NCBI GenBank assembly: GCA_938006335.1
Contig: CALLMF010000033.1
Coordinates: 1-64,000, forward strand
DNA: 64,000 nucleotides
Direction: 5' to 3'
Source: an uncultured Granulosicoccaceae bacterium
Lineage (GTDB): Bacteria; Pseudomonadota; Gammaproteobacteria; Granulosicoccales; Granulosicoccaceae
Part shown: piece by piece, positions 56,435-64,000 of the stretch
How positions within the stretch are numbered: position 1 is the stretch's first letter
Layout: each line of letters starts with the position of its first letter
Notes under the pieces: generated by a model
Databases searched by the model: none
What the model was told of the DNA's origin: nothing
What the model saw: only the letters and a program-made list of their open reading frames with translations
Made by a program: the position numbers and the translations under genes

Positions 56435-57121
56435 GTGACGCAAACACTTCTTCTGATCCGCCACGGCCAAGCATCGGCCGGTAGCGCCAATTACGACCGA
56501 TTGTCGGCGATCGGTCGCGAGCAGTCGCAACTGCTCGGGCATTGGTGGCAACGCAACGACTTTGCACCTGACGCCTGTTACCACGGCACGCTGGAGCGGC
56601 AGCGGGATACCGCGAGAATCACCTTGCAGGCCGCCGACCTGTCGACTGAGTGCCAGCGACTTCCCGCGCTGGACGAGTACAATCATCGCCTTGTCGATAC
56701 ACACATGCGCGAGCAGGTCATCGACGTCGACAATGGATCGGCACCGAGCAACCCGGAGTCGATGACATACCACGACTACGCGAGCATCATGCGACGCTGG
56801 CGCGATAGCCCAAGCGTGCCTGAACCGCTTGAAAACTGGTCAATGTTTGCCGCGCGCGGCTGGCAAGCGATCAGCCAGGCGGCCAGCACACATCCCGACG
56901 ATGCCACGATCGCCTTCTTTACCTCCGGCGGCATCATCTCCACTGTTCTCGCCGCGGTGCTCGATCTTGACTTCGAGCACTGCATTGATGCGATATGGCG
57001 CGTGCGAAATGCATCGATTACCCGCTTCGCCTACGACGGTGAACAGGCACGTCTGGTCGAATTCAACAACATCACTCACCTGCAGTTGCACCAGAAGCCG
57101 GACCTGGTCACGCTCATCTGA
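56435..57121 (+). CDS. Histidine phosphatase superfamily protein
   Basis: From a GTG at 56435 the product has 228 residues and begins TQTLLLIRHGQASAGSANYDRLS, the RHG catalytic motif directly at the N-terminus, which fixes this start although the frame is open upstream. The second catalytic His would lie in the TIAFFTSGGIISTVLAAVL region, where the common SHG motif reads TSGG; that His is replaced, so activity as a classical phosphatase is uncertain. Glu in GTLERQRDTARI fits the phosphatase pocket. It precedes the aminotransferase gene by 23 bases. Confidence 0.85.
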   Translation: MTQTLLLIRHGQASAGSANYDRLSAIGREQSQLLGHWWQRNDFAPDACYHGTLERQRDTARITLQAADLSTECQRLPALDEYNHRLVDTHMREQVIDVDNGSAPSNPESMTYHDYASIMRRWRDSPSVPEPLENWSMFAARGWQAISQAASTHPDDATIAFFTSGGIISTVLAAVLDLDFEHCIDAIWRVRNASITRFAYDGEQARLVEFNNITHLQLHQKPDLVTLI

Positions 57122-57144
57122 ACACCCTGCGAAACCCTTACGCC

Positions 57145-58515
57145 ATGTCCACTGATTCCGCGCTGGCGCACAGCGACAAGCAGTACTCCCTGCACCCCTA
57201 CACACCGCTGAAGGCTCATCGGGAAAACGGGCCCTTCGTGATCTCGCGTGGCGACGGTGTGTACGTGTACGACGACACCGGCAAGCGCTACCTCGAAGGC
57301 ATGGCCGGGCTCTGGTGCACCTCACTCGGGTTCAGCGAGCAGCGTCTGGTAGACGCCGCTACCCGGCAACTGAAGGACCTTCCCTACTCGCACCTCTTTG
57401 CGCACCGTTCAACACCACCGGCGATCGAACTGGCCGAAGCGCTGGTGTCCATGGCACCCGAAGGTATCGAACGTGCCTTCTTCACCAACTCGGGGTCGGA
57501 AGCTGTCGACAGCGCCATCAAGTTTGCGTGGTACTACCACGAGGCACGCGGCAACCCGACAAAGAAGACCATGCTTGCCCGCAAACGGGCGTACCACGGC
57601 GTCACCATTGCCGCCGGCAGCCTGACCGGCCTGCCCTATGCTCACGACGGTTTTGGCTTGCCAGCGATTCCCGTGGAGCACCTGAGCACACCTCACGCAT
57701 ATCGCGAAGCGCACGACAATGAATCGGACGACGCCTTTGTGTCGCGCCTGGTCGCAGAACTCGAAACCACCATAGAAAGGCTGGGTGCCGACACCATCGC
57801 CGCCTTCATTGCAGAACCGGTCATGGGCGCTGGTGGTGTGCTGCTACCACCTGACGGTTACTTTCCCCGCGTGCAGGCAGTGCTCGACAAGCACGACATC
57901 CTGTTTATCGCGGATGAAGTGATCTGCGGCTTTGCGCGTACGGGCAACTGGTGGGGATCCGACACCTACGATATCCGCCCGGACATCATGACCAGTGCCA
58001 AGCAGCTCTCCAGTGCCTATCAGCCGATCGGGGCCACCCTCGTCAACGCACGCGTGTACGACGCGCTGGAAGAGCAAAGCACCAGACTGGGCACGTTTGG
58101 TACCGGCTTTACCTATGGCGGCCATCCGGTCGCCGCCGCCGTGGCATTGGAGACACTCAGGATTTACCACGACGATGGCATCCTCGAGCACGTGCAAACC
58201 GTGAGCCCACGTTTTCTGGAGCGCGTGCAAGCGCTGCAGAACCACCCGCTGGTAGGACAAGCCCGAGGTGTCGGTCTTATCGGTGCGATCGAGCTGGTCG
58301 CAGACAAGAGCACGCGTGCGCCGTTTCCAGCAGAACAGAAGATCGCCATGGCCGTCGCCAACGCGGCGAAAGAACACGGTGTGATCGTGCGACCGGTGCC
58401 CGGAGATACCGTGGCGTTCTGCCCTCCCTTGATCATTGGCGAAGACGCGATCGACGAGATGTTCGATGCGGTCGGGCAGGCCTTGAATGATGTCCTTGCA
58501 GAACTGCCTCACTAA
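57145..58515 (+). CDS. Class III aminotransferase (omega-amino acid/pyruvate type)
   Basis: The product has 456 residues. The PLP-dependent fold type I pattern shows FFTNSGSEAVDSAIKFAWYY, AYHGVTIAAGSLTG, LFIADEVICGFARTG and the Schiff-base Lys286 in IMTSAKQLSSAYQPIG. The N-terminal HRENGPFVISRGDGVYVYD and length match aspartate aminotransferase family proteins acting on beta-alanine, GABA, putrescine or taurine-like omega-amines with pyruvate. The exact amine is unknown. Confidence 0.92.
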   Translation: MSTDSALAHSDKQYSLHPYTPLKAHRENGPFVISRGDGVYVYDDTGKRYLEGMAGLWCTSLGFSEQRLVDAATRQLKDLPYSHLFAHRSTPPAIELAEALVSMAPEGIERAFFTNSGSEAVDSAIKFAWYYHEARGNPTKKTMLARKRAYHGVTIAAGSLTGLPYAHDGFGLPAIPVEHLSTPHAYREAHDNESDDAFVSRLVAELETTIERLGADTIAAFIAEPVMGAGGVLLPPDGYFPRVQAVLDKHDILFIADEVICGFARTGNWWGSDTYDIRPDIMTSAKQLSSAYQPIGATLVNARVYDALEEQSTRLGTFGTGFTYGGHPVAAAVALETLRIYHDDGILEHVQTVSPRFLERVQALQNHPLVGQARGVGLIGAIELVADKSTRAPFPAEQKIAMAVANAAKEHGVIVRPVPGDTVAFCPPLIIGEDAIDEMFDAVGQALNDVLAELPH

Positions 58516-58594
58516 ACGGAAGACGAGTTCCCACAGCGGTAGGCGCGTTCATGGTCCCGCGTGTGGCAGTGCGCTGTCGACGCGCGCGGTCTTT

Positions 58595-58638
58595 TTCACA
58601 AAACCCTTCAAATTCGCGTTTGTACGCGAACTTGTGAA
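58595..58638 (+). promoter_or_regulatory. Nested inverted repeats upstream of the xylanase gene
   Basis: An outer TTCACAA (58595-58601) and TTGTGAA (58632-58638) enclose an inner TTCGCG (58613-58618) and CGCGAA (58625-58630) with a 6-base centre. The set lies 66-109 bases before the GH10 ATG, in the only sizeable gap of the locus, where a repressor operator would be expected. The inner pair resembles LacI-family half-sites in style. No regulator binding can be shown from sequence. Confidence 0.4.
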
Positions 58639-58703
58639 CCCATCGACACAGGGTCCACGTTACGCTTGCGTCAGGAAAATCTGCACGATCCCAGGACCCT
58701 GAA

Positions 58704-61106
58704 ATGCTGACAGCAAGATGCTCACGCCACCCTGTGGCGCTTAGGACGGCAGTATGTGCAGTAACGCTGGCGGCGGTACTCGCGAGCAGTACCCATGCAG
58801 CCGCAAATACCACGAGGATGACCGGCACACCGCCCACGGTCCCTACCAACGTGACCGGTAGCGTGACTCCGGGTGACAACAACAACGAACGCTTTACGCT
58901 GAGCTGGCAGGCGTCGACAGACGATCGGCAGGTGCTCGGCTATGTCGTGTACATCAACGAAAACCTCGCCGCGACAACGGCGACCCCACGCATCACACTG
59001 ACGCTGCCTGCAGGCTCGGTCAATGAATTTCGAGTATCGGCCTATGACAGCCACGTCAATCAGTCAGCGACTTCAGCGCCAATCACGCTATCGCGTACCG
59101 AGGCTGCAAGCCCATCACCTGTTGACGACGACAGCACAGCAGGCAGCGACACTGATACAGGCACCGACGCTGGCACCGACGACACGACCGAAGATGACAC
59201 CCCAGCCCCCGTCGTCGTAACCCCCGACCCGATCACCAACACCTTCACGTCGGAAAACCTCGACGAGCCAGCACCACCCTCCAACAGTGCTGCACCCACC
59301 ACACCATCGCGCCTGTTCGGCACCATGAACGCGACCAGCGGCGATGTCGAGATCACCTGGCAGGCCGCCAGCGATGATGTGCTGGTCAAGGGTTACAACG
59401 TGTACCGCAACAACGAGTACGTCACCACCGTATTCGAACCCCGCTTCACCGGTAACGCCAATCCCGAAGACGTCAACTCCTACTACGTTGTCGCCTTTGA
59501 CGATGATGGCAACTTCTCGGCAGCGTCCGGACGGATCGCACTACCCGATCGCGGCAATCAGGCACCGTTTTTCGTGAACCTTGAAGACCAGCGCATCGAA
59601 GCCGGTCCGATCTGGGAGTACCGGATCGAGGTCGACGACCTTGATGGCGGCGTGCCCGGCATGACCATTGGCGACACGCCAGAAGGCATGAACGAGATCG
59701 ACAACCGCGATGGCTCACGGACGCTGCGCTGGCAACCGCTACAGCCTGACGTTGGCGTGCACAGTATCGACATCACTACCGCTGATGCCGAAGATCCCAA
59801 GCTGAAGACATCCCGCACACTGACGCTGACCGTGGTGCTGCCGGATGATCTTTCCACCATCCCGAACCGCCCGCCGACAATCGACCGCGTTGATGACTTT
59901 GTTGTTCGCGCGGGCGACCCGATCGTCATGCGTGTGAAGGCCGTCGATGCCAACGGTACGGTGCCGAACCTCGAGATCCTCAATCCGCCGCCGGGTTACA
60001 GCTTCAACGCACTCGAGGAAGATCCGCGTATTCGGGAATTGCGCTATCAGAGCAACCCCTGGAACATCGGCATCACCGAGTTCAGCTTCATCGCCAGAGA
60101 CGCGTTGGATCCAAGCTTGACCGCCACCTCGACAGCGACGCTGGAGTTTCGTGGCGCAGAGGAGTTCGTGCTGGACGGTAGCCGCCTGCGCGACCTTGCC
60201 GACCAGGCTGGCATTCAGTTCGGCTTTGCCAAGCTCTTGAACATACACGCGCGTCCGGATGGCGCTTTGTACAAGGATCTCGCAGCGGCCGACTTCAACC
60301 TCGTCACACCGGAGAACTCCATGAAGTGGGGATTCGCCAATCCGGAGCGCGGCGAATACCGGCTCGAAGATGCTGACCGCGTGGTCGCCTTTGCCGAAGC
60401 ACACAATATGGACGTGCACGGACACACCCTGGTCTGGTACGCCAACCTGCCGCAGTGGATACAACAGTCCGAGGTGAGCGAACGCGAAGCGCTGATGAAC
60501 CAGTTCATCGACGTGATGGTGAGCCGCTACCCGAACGTGGCCTTCTGGGATGTCGTCAACGAGGCCTTTGAAGACGATGGCAGTTTCCGCAACTCGGTCT
60601 GGTACGAGGCCATGGGAGAGGAACACATCGACAAGGCCTTCCGACGGGCACGGCAGAACGATCCGGACACCGGCCTCATCTATAACGACTACGACGTCGC
60701 AGCCGGTGGCCCCAAGACCGATGCGATGTACGCCCTTGTGTCACGCCTCATCGCCGACGGCGTACCGATAGACGGTGTCGGCTTCCAGATGCACGTGACG
60801 ACAGGATTCACCGACTTTGCCGCTGTTGCCGAGACCTTCCAGCGCTTTGCCGCGTTGAATCTCGACATCTACATCACCGAACTCGATGTCAATCGGGTCG
60901 ACGGCGACACCGACGTACAACAGGCTGCCGTGTATGCCAACACGATACGCACCTGTCTTGCGCAACCGGCCTGCAAGGCCATACAAACCTGGGGCTTTAC
61001 AGACCGCTACACCTGGCGCGCACCCAACACTCCGCTACTGCTGGACGAGGCCTATCAGCCGAAACCTGCGTACACCGCCGTGCAGCGAGCGCTCGGCGGT
61101 CAGTAA
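58704..61106 (+). CDS. Secreted GH10 endo-1,4-beta-xylanase with accessory beta-sandwich domains
   Basis: The product has 800 residues. The signal peptide (VCAVTLAAVLASSTHAAA) is followed by two FN3-like domains (about 40-130 and 200-290) separated by a Thr/Asp linker, then two cadherin/Ig-like domains (about 295-480, FFVNLEDQRIEAGPIWEY; IDRVDDFVVRAGDPIVM) and the GH10 barrel (about 500-800). Catalytic residues are Glu620 in WDVVNEAFED (acid/base) and Glu726 in YITELDVNR (nucleophile); VTPENSMKWGFANPERG is the substrate-binding motif. It should cleave xylan or related glucans outside the cell. Confidence 0.93.
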   Translation: MLTARCSRHPVALRTAVCAVTLAAVLASSTHAAANTTRMTGTPPTVPTNVTGSVTPGDNNNERFTLSWQASTDDRQVLGYVVYINENLAATTATPRITLTLPAGSVNEFRVSAYDSHVNQSATSAPITLSRTEAASPSPVDDDSTAGSDTDTGTDAGTDDTTEDDTPAPVVVTPDPITNTFTSENLDEPAPPSNSAAPTTPSRLFGTMNATSGDVEITWQAASDDVLVKGYNVYRNNEYVTTVFEPRFTGNANPEDVNSYYVVAFDDDGNFSAASGRIALPDRGNQAPFFVNLEDQRIEAGPIWEYRIEVDDLDGGVPGMTIGDTPEGMNEIDNRDGSRTLRWQPLQPDVGVHSIDITTADAEDPKLKTSRTLTLTVVLPDDLSTIPNRPPTIDRVDDFVVRAGDPIVMRVKAVDANGTVPNLEILNPPPGYSFNALEEDPRIRELRYQSNPWNIGITEFSFIARDALDPSLTATSTATLEFRGAEEFVLDGSRLRDLADQAGIQFGFAKLLNIHARPDGALYKDLAAADFNLVTPENSMKWGFANPERGEYRLEDADRVVAFAEAHNMDVHGHTLVWYANLPQWIQQSEVSEREALMNQFIDVMVSRYPNVAFWDVVNEAFEDDGSFRNSVWYEAMGEEHIDKAFRRARQNDPDTGLIYNDYDVAAGGPKTDAMYALVSRLIADGVPIDGVGFQMHVTTGFTDFAAVAETFQRFAALNLDIYITELDVNRVDGDTDVQQAAVYANTIRTCLAQPACKAIQTWGFTDRYTWRAPNTPLLLDEAYQPKPAYTAVQRALGGQ

Positions 61107-61149
61107 CGCACAGCGCGTCGACAAGGTCTGACCGACTCGCCCGCAGCGT

Positions 61150-62238
61150 TCAGCTCAGTCGCTTGAAGGCATGGCCATCGCTATCGAAGAGGTGGCAGGC
61201 GTCGGCACGAACGGGAATGCTGACCGTGTCGCCGACGCGCGTGTCGTCCAGCCCCGGACGCTGCACGACAAAGTTGTCCAGACCATGGCAGGAGCCGTAG
61301 AGGTAGGAGGTGCCACCGAGTCGCTCGGACACTTCTACCTGCATACCAAGTTCGAAGTCTGACGTCGAGCCACCGAGGTCCTCGGGTCGCATGCCGAGCG
61401 TTGCACGATCGCCCGGCGCCGCGCGTGAAGCATCGACGGGCAGCTGCGCTTCGGTGCCATCCGCCAGCTTGATGCGCGCCGCGCCTGGCGTACCTTCGAG
61501 TATCTCGACCGCAACGAGGTTCATCTTGGGTGAACCGATGAAACCCGCGACAAACAGGTTGTCGGGATGGTGATACAGATCCAGTGGCGTACCGACCTGC
61601 TCGACGCGGCCGTCCCTGAGCACCACGATTCTGTCCGCCATGGTCATGGCTTCGACCTGATCGTGGGTCACATAGATCATCGTCGCGCCCATCTGCTGGT
61701 GCAGCTTGGCGATCTGCAACCGCATCTCCACTCGTAGTTCGGCGTCGAGGTTCGACAAGGGCTCATCAAACAGGAACACCTTGGGGTCACGCACAATGGC
61801 GCGGCCGATGGCCACACGTTGCCGCTGCCCACCAGACAGATTCTTTGGCTTGCGATCCAGCAGCTTGTCCAACTGCAAGGTGGCCGCTGCGTCCTGCACC
61901 TTGGCACGCACTTCGGCCTTCGGCATGCCAGACATCTTCAAACCAAAACCCATGTTCTCCTCGACCGTCATGTGCGGATACAAGGCATAGGTCTGGAAGA
62001 CCATGGCGATGCCGCGATCCACCGCCTCCACAGCAGTCACATCGCGCCCGCCAATATGAATCTCTCCCTCGGAGACCGACTCGAGCCCTGCGATCATGCG
62101 CAGCAACGTCGACTTGCCGCACCCCGAGGGCCCGACGAACACGATGAACTCGCCACTGTTGAGCGCAAGGTCAATGCCGTGCACGACAGGGATGTCACCG
62201 TAGCGCTTCCACGCCTGCTTGAACTCTACGTCAGCCAT
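61150..62238 (-). CDS. Sugar ABC transporter ATP-binding protein, UgpC/MalK type
   Basis: The product has 362 residues. It has Walker A VGPSGCGKSTLLRM, signature LSGGQRQRVAIGRAIV, Walker B VFLFDEPLSNLDAELR, the switch His in VTHDQVEAMTMADR, and a C-terminal TOBE/MalK regulatory domain of about 120 residues. It energises carbohydrate import. No permease or binding-protein gene is beside it in the window, so it probably serves sugar permeases encoded elsewhere or beyond the right edge. It lies convergent with the xylanase gene and downstream of an IclR gene on the same strand. Confidence 0.94.
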   Translation of the reverse strand: MADVEFKQAWKRYGDIPVVHGIDLALNSGEFIVFVGPSGCGKSTLLRMIAGLESVSEGEIHIGGRDVTAVEAVDRGIAMVFQTYALYPHMTVEENMGFGLKMSGMPKAEVRAKVQDAAATLQLDKLLDRKPKNLSGGQRQRVAIGRAIVRDPKVFLFDEPLSNLDAELRVEMRLQIAKLHQQMGATMIYVTHDQVEAMTMADRIVVLRDGRVEQVGTPLDLYHHPDNLFVAGFIGSPKMNLVAVEILEGTPGAARIKLADGTEAQLPVDASRAAPGDRATLGMRPEDLGGSTSDFELGMQVEVSERLGGTSYLYGSCHGLDNFVVQRPGLDDTRVGDTVSIPVRADACHLFDSDGHAFKRLS

Positions 62239-62307
62239 TCGTGATCCTCGGTGTTCGGTGCGCCTTGTGTAGTGTCCACAGGGTCGCGGTGGGCAGCCAT
62301 CATGCGT

Positions 62308-63177
62308 CTAATGCCCACTTGAAGGTGACACCCCGGCGAGTCCGGTGCGGGGCGCGAGTCGGCGGGACACTTCAGCGGCCGCTGCCACCAGAGGATCTCT
62401 CCATGAGTCCAGCGCCGTGGCATCCACCCGAAAACTCGGTGCGGTGATCGACAGCCCGGCAATCGCCTGCCCATCGACATCCACTACGGGTGCTGCTATG
62501 CAGCGGATACCAACATAGTGTTCTTCATCATCGATGGCGTAGCCGCGCGTGCTGGTCAGCAACAGCTCGTCACGCAGCTCGTCCGGATGCGTGATGGTGT
62601 TGGGCGTTGTCCGGGCGAAGGACACGCGCCCCAGGATGTCGCGCTGGCGCGAGGCTTCACACCAGGCGAGTAGCACCTTGCCATTGCCGTTACAGTAGAC
62701 CGGTGCACGATTGCCCACGGCACTGGAATGACGCACGCTCTCGGCGCTTTCCACATGATCGATGACGACCACGTGCGTGTCTGCCAGGACCGCGATCTCG
62801 ACCGTCTCGCCACTGAGTGCGGATAGCGCCAGCAGCTGATCGCGCGCCAGATGGCGAATGTCCGAGCGCGTCCAGATGCGATTGGCAAGCTCGAGTACCC
62901 GGAAACCTGCCGACCAGGTCATCGACCGTTCATCAAGCGAGATGAGCCGTTCATCGGCAAGTTCTTTCAACAGGCGGTGCAAGCTGGCCTTGGGCAGACC
63001 CGCCAGCTCCTCGAGCTCGGCGAAGCGCAAGGGACCATCAGCTACCACGATATCCAGCACGCGGATGGCGCGCGATACGCTGCTGCCGGTACGCCGCGAC
63101 TCGGCACCGCGCACTGCGGTGTCGCCGCCCTTATCGCCGCTGGGGAGATTCGTTGACACGTCGCTGACATGACTCAT
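62308..63177 (-). CDS. IclR family transcriptional regulator
   Basis: From the ATG at 63177 the product has 289 residues. The winged helix (SSVSRAIRVLDIVVADGPLRF; LAGLPKASLHRLLKEL) is followed by the IclR effector domain (AVLADTHVVVIDHVESAESVRH; GNGKVLLAW; GYAIDDEEHYVGIRCIAAPV). An ATG at 63192 is open but would lie within a palindrome that looks like the regulator's own operator, so 63177 is preferred. It probably controls the divergent GH36 gene and its own operon, with a sugar-derived effector. Confidence 0.92.
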   Translation of the reverse strand: MSHVSDVSTNLPSGDKGGDTAVRGAESRRTGSSVSRAIRVLDIVVADGPLRFAELEELAGLPKASLHRLLKELADERLISLDERSMTWSAGFRVLELANRIWTRSDIRHLARDQLLALSALSGETVEIAVLADTHVVVIDHVESAESVRHSSAVGNRAPVYCNGNGKVLLAWCEASRQRDILGRVSFARTTPNTITHPDELRDELLLTSTRGYAIDDEEHYVGIRCIAAPVVDVDGQAIAGLSITAPSFRVDATALDSWRDPLVAAAAEVSRRLAPRTGLAGVSPSSGH

Positions 63178-63184
63178 ATACTTT

Positions 63185-63199
63185 TGAAACATTGTTCCA
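63185..63199. promoter_or_regulatory. IclR/KdgR-like operator between iclR-type and GH36 genes
   Basis: TGAAACATTGTTCCA is a 15-bp imperfect palindrome with six of seven base pairs matched. It closely resembles the KdgR/IclR-family operator pattern TGAAAC-N3-GTTTCA. It sits 8 bases before the IclR ATG and 70 bases before the GH36 ATG, in a 91-base divergent region, where one dimer could repress both directions. Confidence 0.6.
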
Positions 63200-63268
63200 C
63201 TATTCGTTCGGCGGCGCAAACAGCGCGTACACCGACGGCCGCCAAGGCCTCTGCCGGAATCACGCGTC

Positions 63269-64000
63269 ATGTCATCTCCGATTTCCTCATGGCGCCTCGA
63301 TGCCGCCAACACCACTGTCTGTGTGCTCACCGGCAAACACGTGCCGGAATTGCATTATTTTGGACCTGCACTGGGTGCCGAGATCACGGCAGAGGAGCTG
63401 CGACAACTCAGTGACGACTCGGTGCTGCACGCCTCACTGGATGAGCCGACAGCCCTCTCCCTGTGCCCGCAGGCAAGCCTCGGACACGCAGGCTCGCCTG
63501 GCCTTGCCGCGCATCGCAACGGCAAACGCTTTGCGCACCGCCTGCAGCACGTGCACACCGAACACAAGGCAAACTCGCTGAGTTTTCAGCTGGCCGATGC
63601 CTCTGCGGGCATCGAGATGCATCTGACCTTGAAGCTCGATGAACTGACATCGATCCTCACGATTAACACCGCAGTGGTCAACCGCGGCGAGGATGACCTG
63701 ACCGTAGACTGGCTTGCGAGCGCCACCCTGCCGCTGCCAGAGGATCACACCGAACTGCTGAGCCAGCACGGGCGTTGGGGCGGAGAGTTCAGTGAATACC
63801 GCCGTGCGCTGCACCCCGGGCTTACCGACATCAGTAACCGCCACGGGCGCACCAGCCACGAGCACGCCCCCTGGGTGATGACCGGGCCACAGGGGTTTGG
63901 CGACCAGCACGGGGAGGTGCTGTGTTCACACATCGCGTGGAGCGGCAATGCAAGCCTGCGTATCGAGCGTATGAACGATGGCCACGCCAGCGTCCAGCTC
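63269..64000 (+). CDS. GH36-type alpha-galactosidase, N-terminal part (cut by window edge)
   Basis: From the ATG at 63269 the frame is open for 244 codons to the right edge, so the stop lies outside. The visible part is the beta-sandwich N-terminal domain of GH36 enzymes (SSWRLDAANTTVCVLTG; VPELHYFGPALGAEI), followed by the LTINTAVVNRGEDDLTVDWL strand block and GRWGGEFSEYRRALHPGL, typical of bacterial alpha-galactosidases of about 700 residues. The catalytic barrel is not in view. No signal peptide is visible, so it would act inside the cell on imported oligosaccharides. It is divergent from the IclR regulator. Confidence 0.82.
   Translation, partial: MSSPISSWRLDAANTTVCVLTGKHVPELHYFGPALGAEITAEELRQLSDDSVLHASLDEPTALSLCPQASLGHAGSPGLAAHRNGKRFAHRLQHVHTEHKANSLSFQLADASAGIEMHLTLKLDELTSILTINTAVVNRGEDDLTVDWLASATLPLPEDHTELLSQHGRWGGEFSEYRRALHPGLTDISNRHGRTSHEHAPWVMTGPQGFGDQHGEVLCSHIAWSGNASLRIERMNDGHASVQL

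Overview
This window is GC-rich chromosomal DNA whose core gene order is gammaproteobacterial: aspS, nudB, yebC, ruvC, ruvA, ruvB, ybgC, tolQRAB, pal, cpoB and tRNA-Lys all lie on the minus strand in the usual sequence. C-type cytochromes, many secreted or lipid-anchored proteins, a GH10 xylanase and a GH36 galactosidase suggest an aerobic or facultative, polysaccharide-using, possibly marine heterotroph. The genus cannot be named from sequence alone, and all family calls below come from reading motifs, not from database searches.

Layout. 1-365: edge of a host-attachment-type gene. 679-9000: tRNA-Lys and the Tol-Pal envelope operon with ybgC and ruvAB. 9198-16274: an insert that separates ruvA from ruvC; it carries a duplicated EF-hand-like lipoprotein, a secreted RCC1/FN3 protein, a CIA30 protein, a small membrane protein and a divergent Crp/Fnr - small His/Met/Cys-rich protein - cytochrome c' - cytochrome c module. 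16284-24870: ruvC, yebC, then a second set of extras (beta-helix protein, lipoprotein, alpha/beta hydrolase) before nudB, a coiled-coil/HhH membrane protein and aspS. 24986-32779: PfkB kinase, rhomboid protease, M48 lipoprotein peptidase, a large NAD-glutamate dehydrogenase and a GlsB/YeaQ-type membrane protein.

32781-47393 is the most unusual part: a corrinoid- and folate-dependent methyl-transfer system. A tightly coupled plus-strand operon encodes a corrinoid protein, DUF1638, a 'virulence factor' domain protein, an MTHFR C-terminal-type Cys-rich protein, MTHFR, a DHPS-fold methyltetrahydrofolate methyltransferase and a RACo-type corrinoid reductive activator. A minus-strand group downstream carries a phosphatase, an MttB-superfamily methyltransferase with no in-frame amber codon, and a GlxA/GbdR-type regulator. 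A homocysteine methyltransferase-family gene follows. The inferred flow is: methyl group from a quaternary amine such as a betaine, to the corrinoid protein (MttB-like), to tetrahydrofolate (DHPS-fold enzyme), then to one-carbon metabolism through MTHFR, with RACo re-reducing oxidised corrinoid. Four of these proteins share Arg-rich terminal tails, and the leader in front of the corrinoid gene can fold into nested stems.

47393-64000: DUF445 and HopJ-family genes; a leuA-maeB pair with a possible leucine leader; DUF3820 and an EamA transporter; a degenerate receiver protein divergent from an S41 protease lipoprotein; a histidine phosphatase and a class III aminotransferase; and a carbohydrate locus (GH10 xylanase, orphan UgpC/MalK-type ATPase, IclR regulator, GH36 galactosidase running off the right edge) with candidate operators in front of both glycosidase genes.
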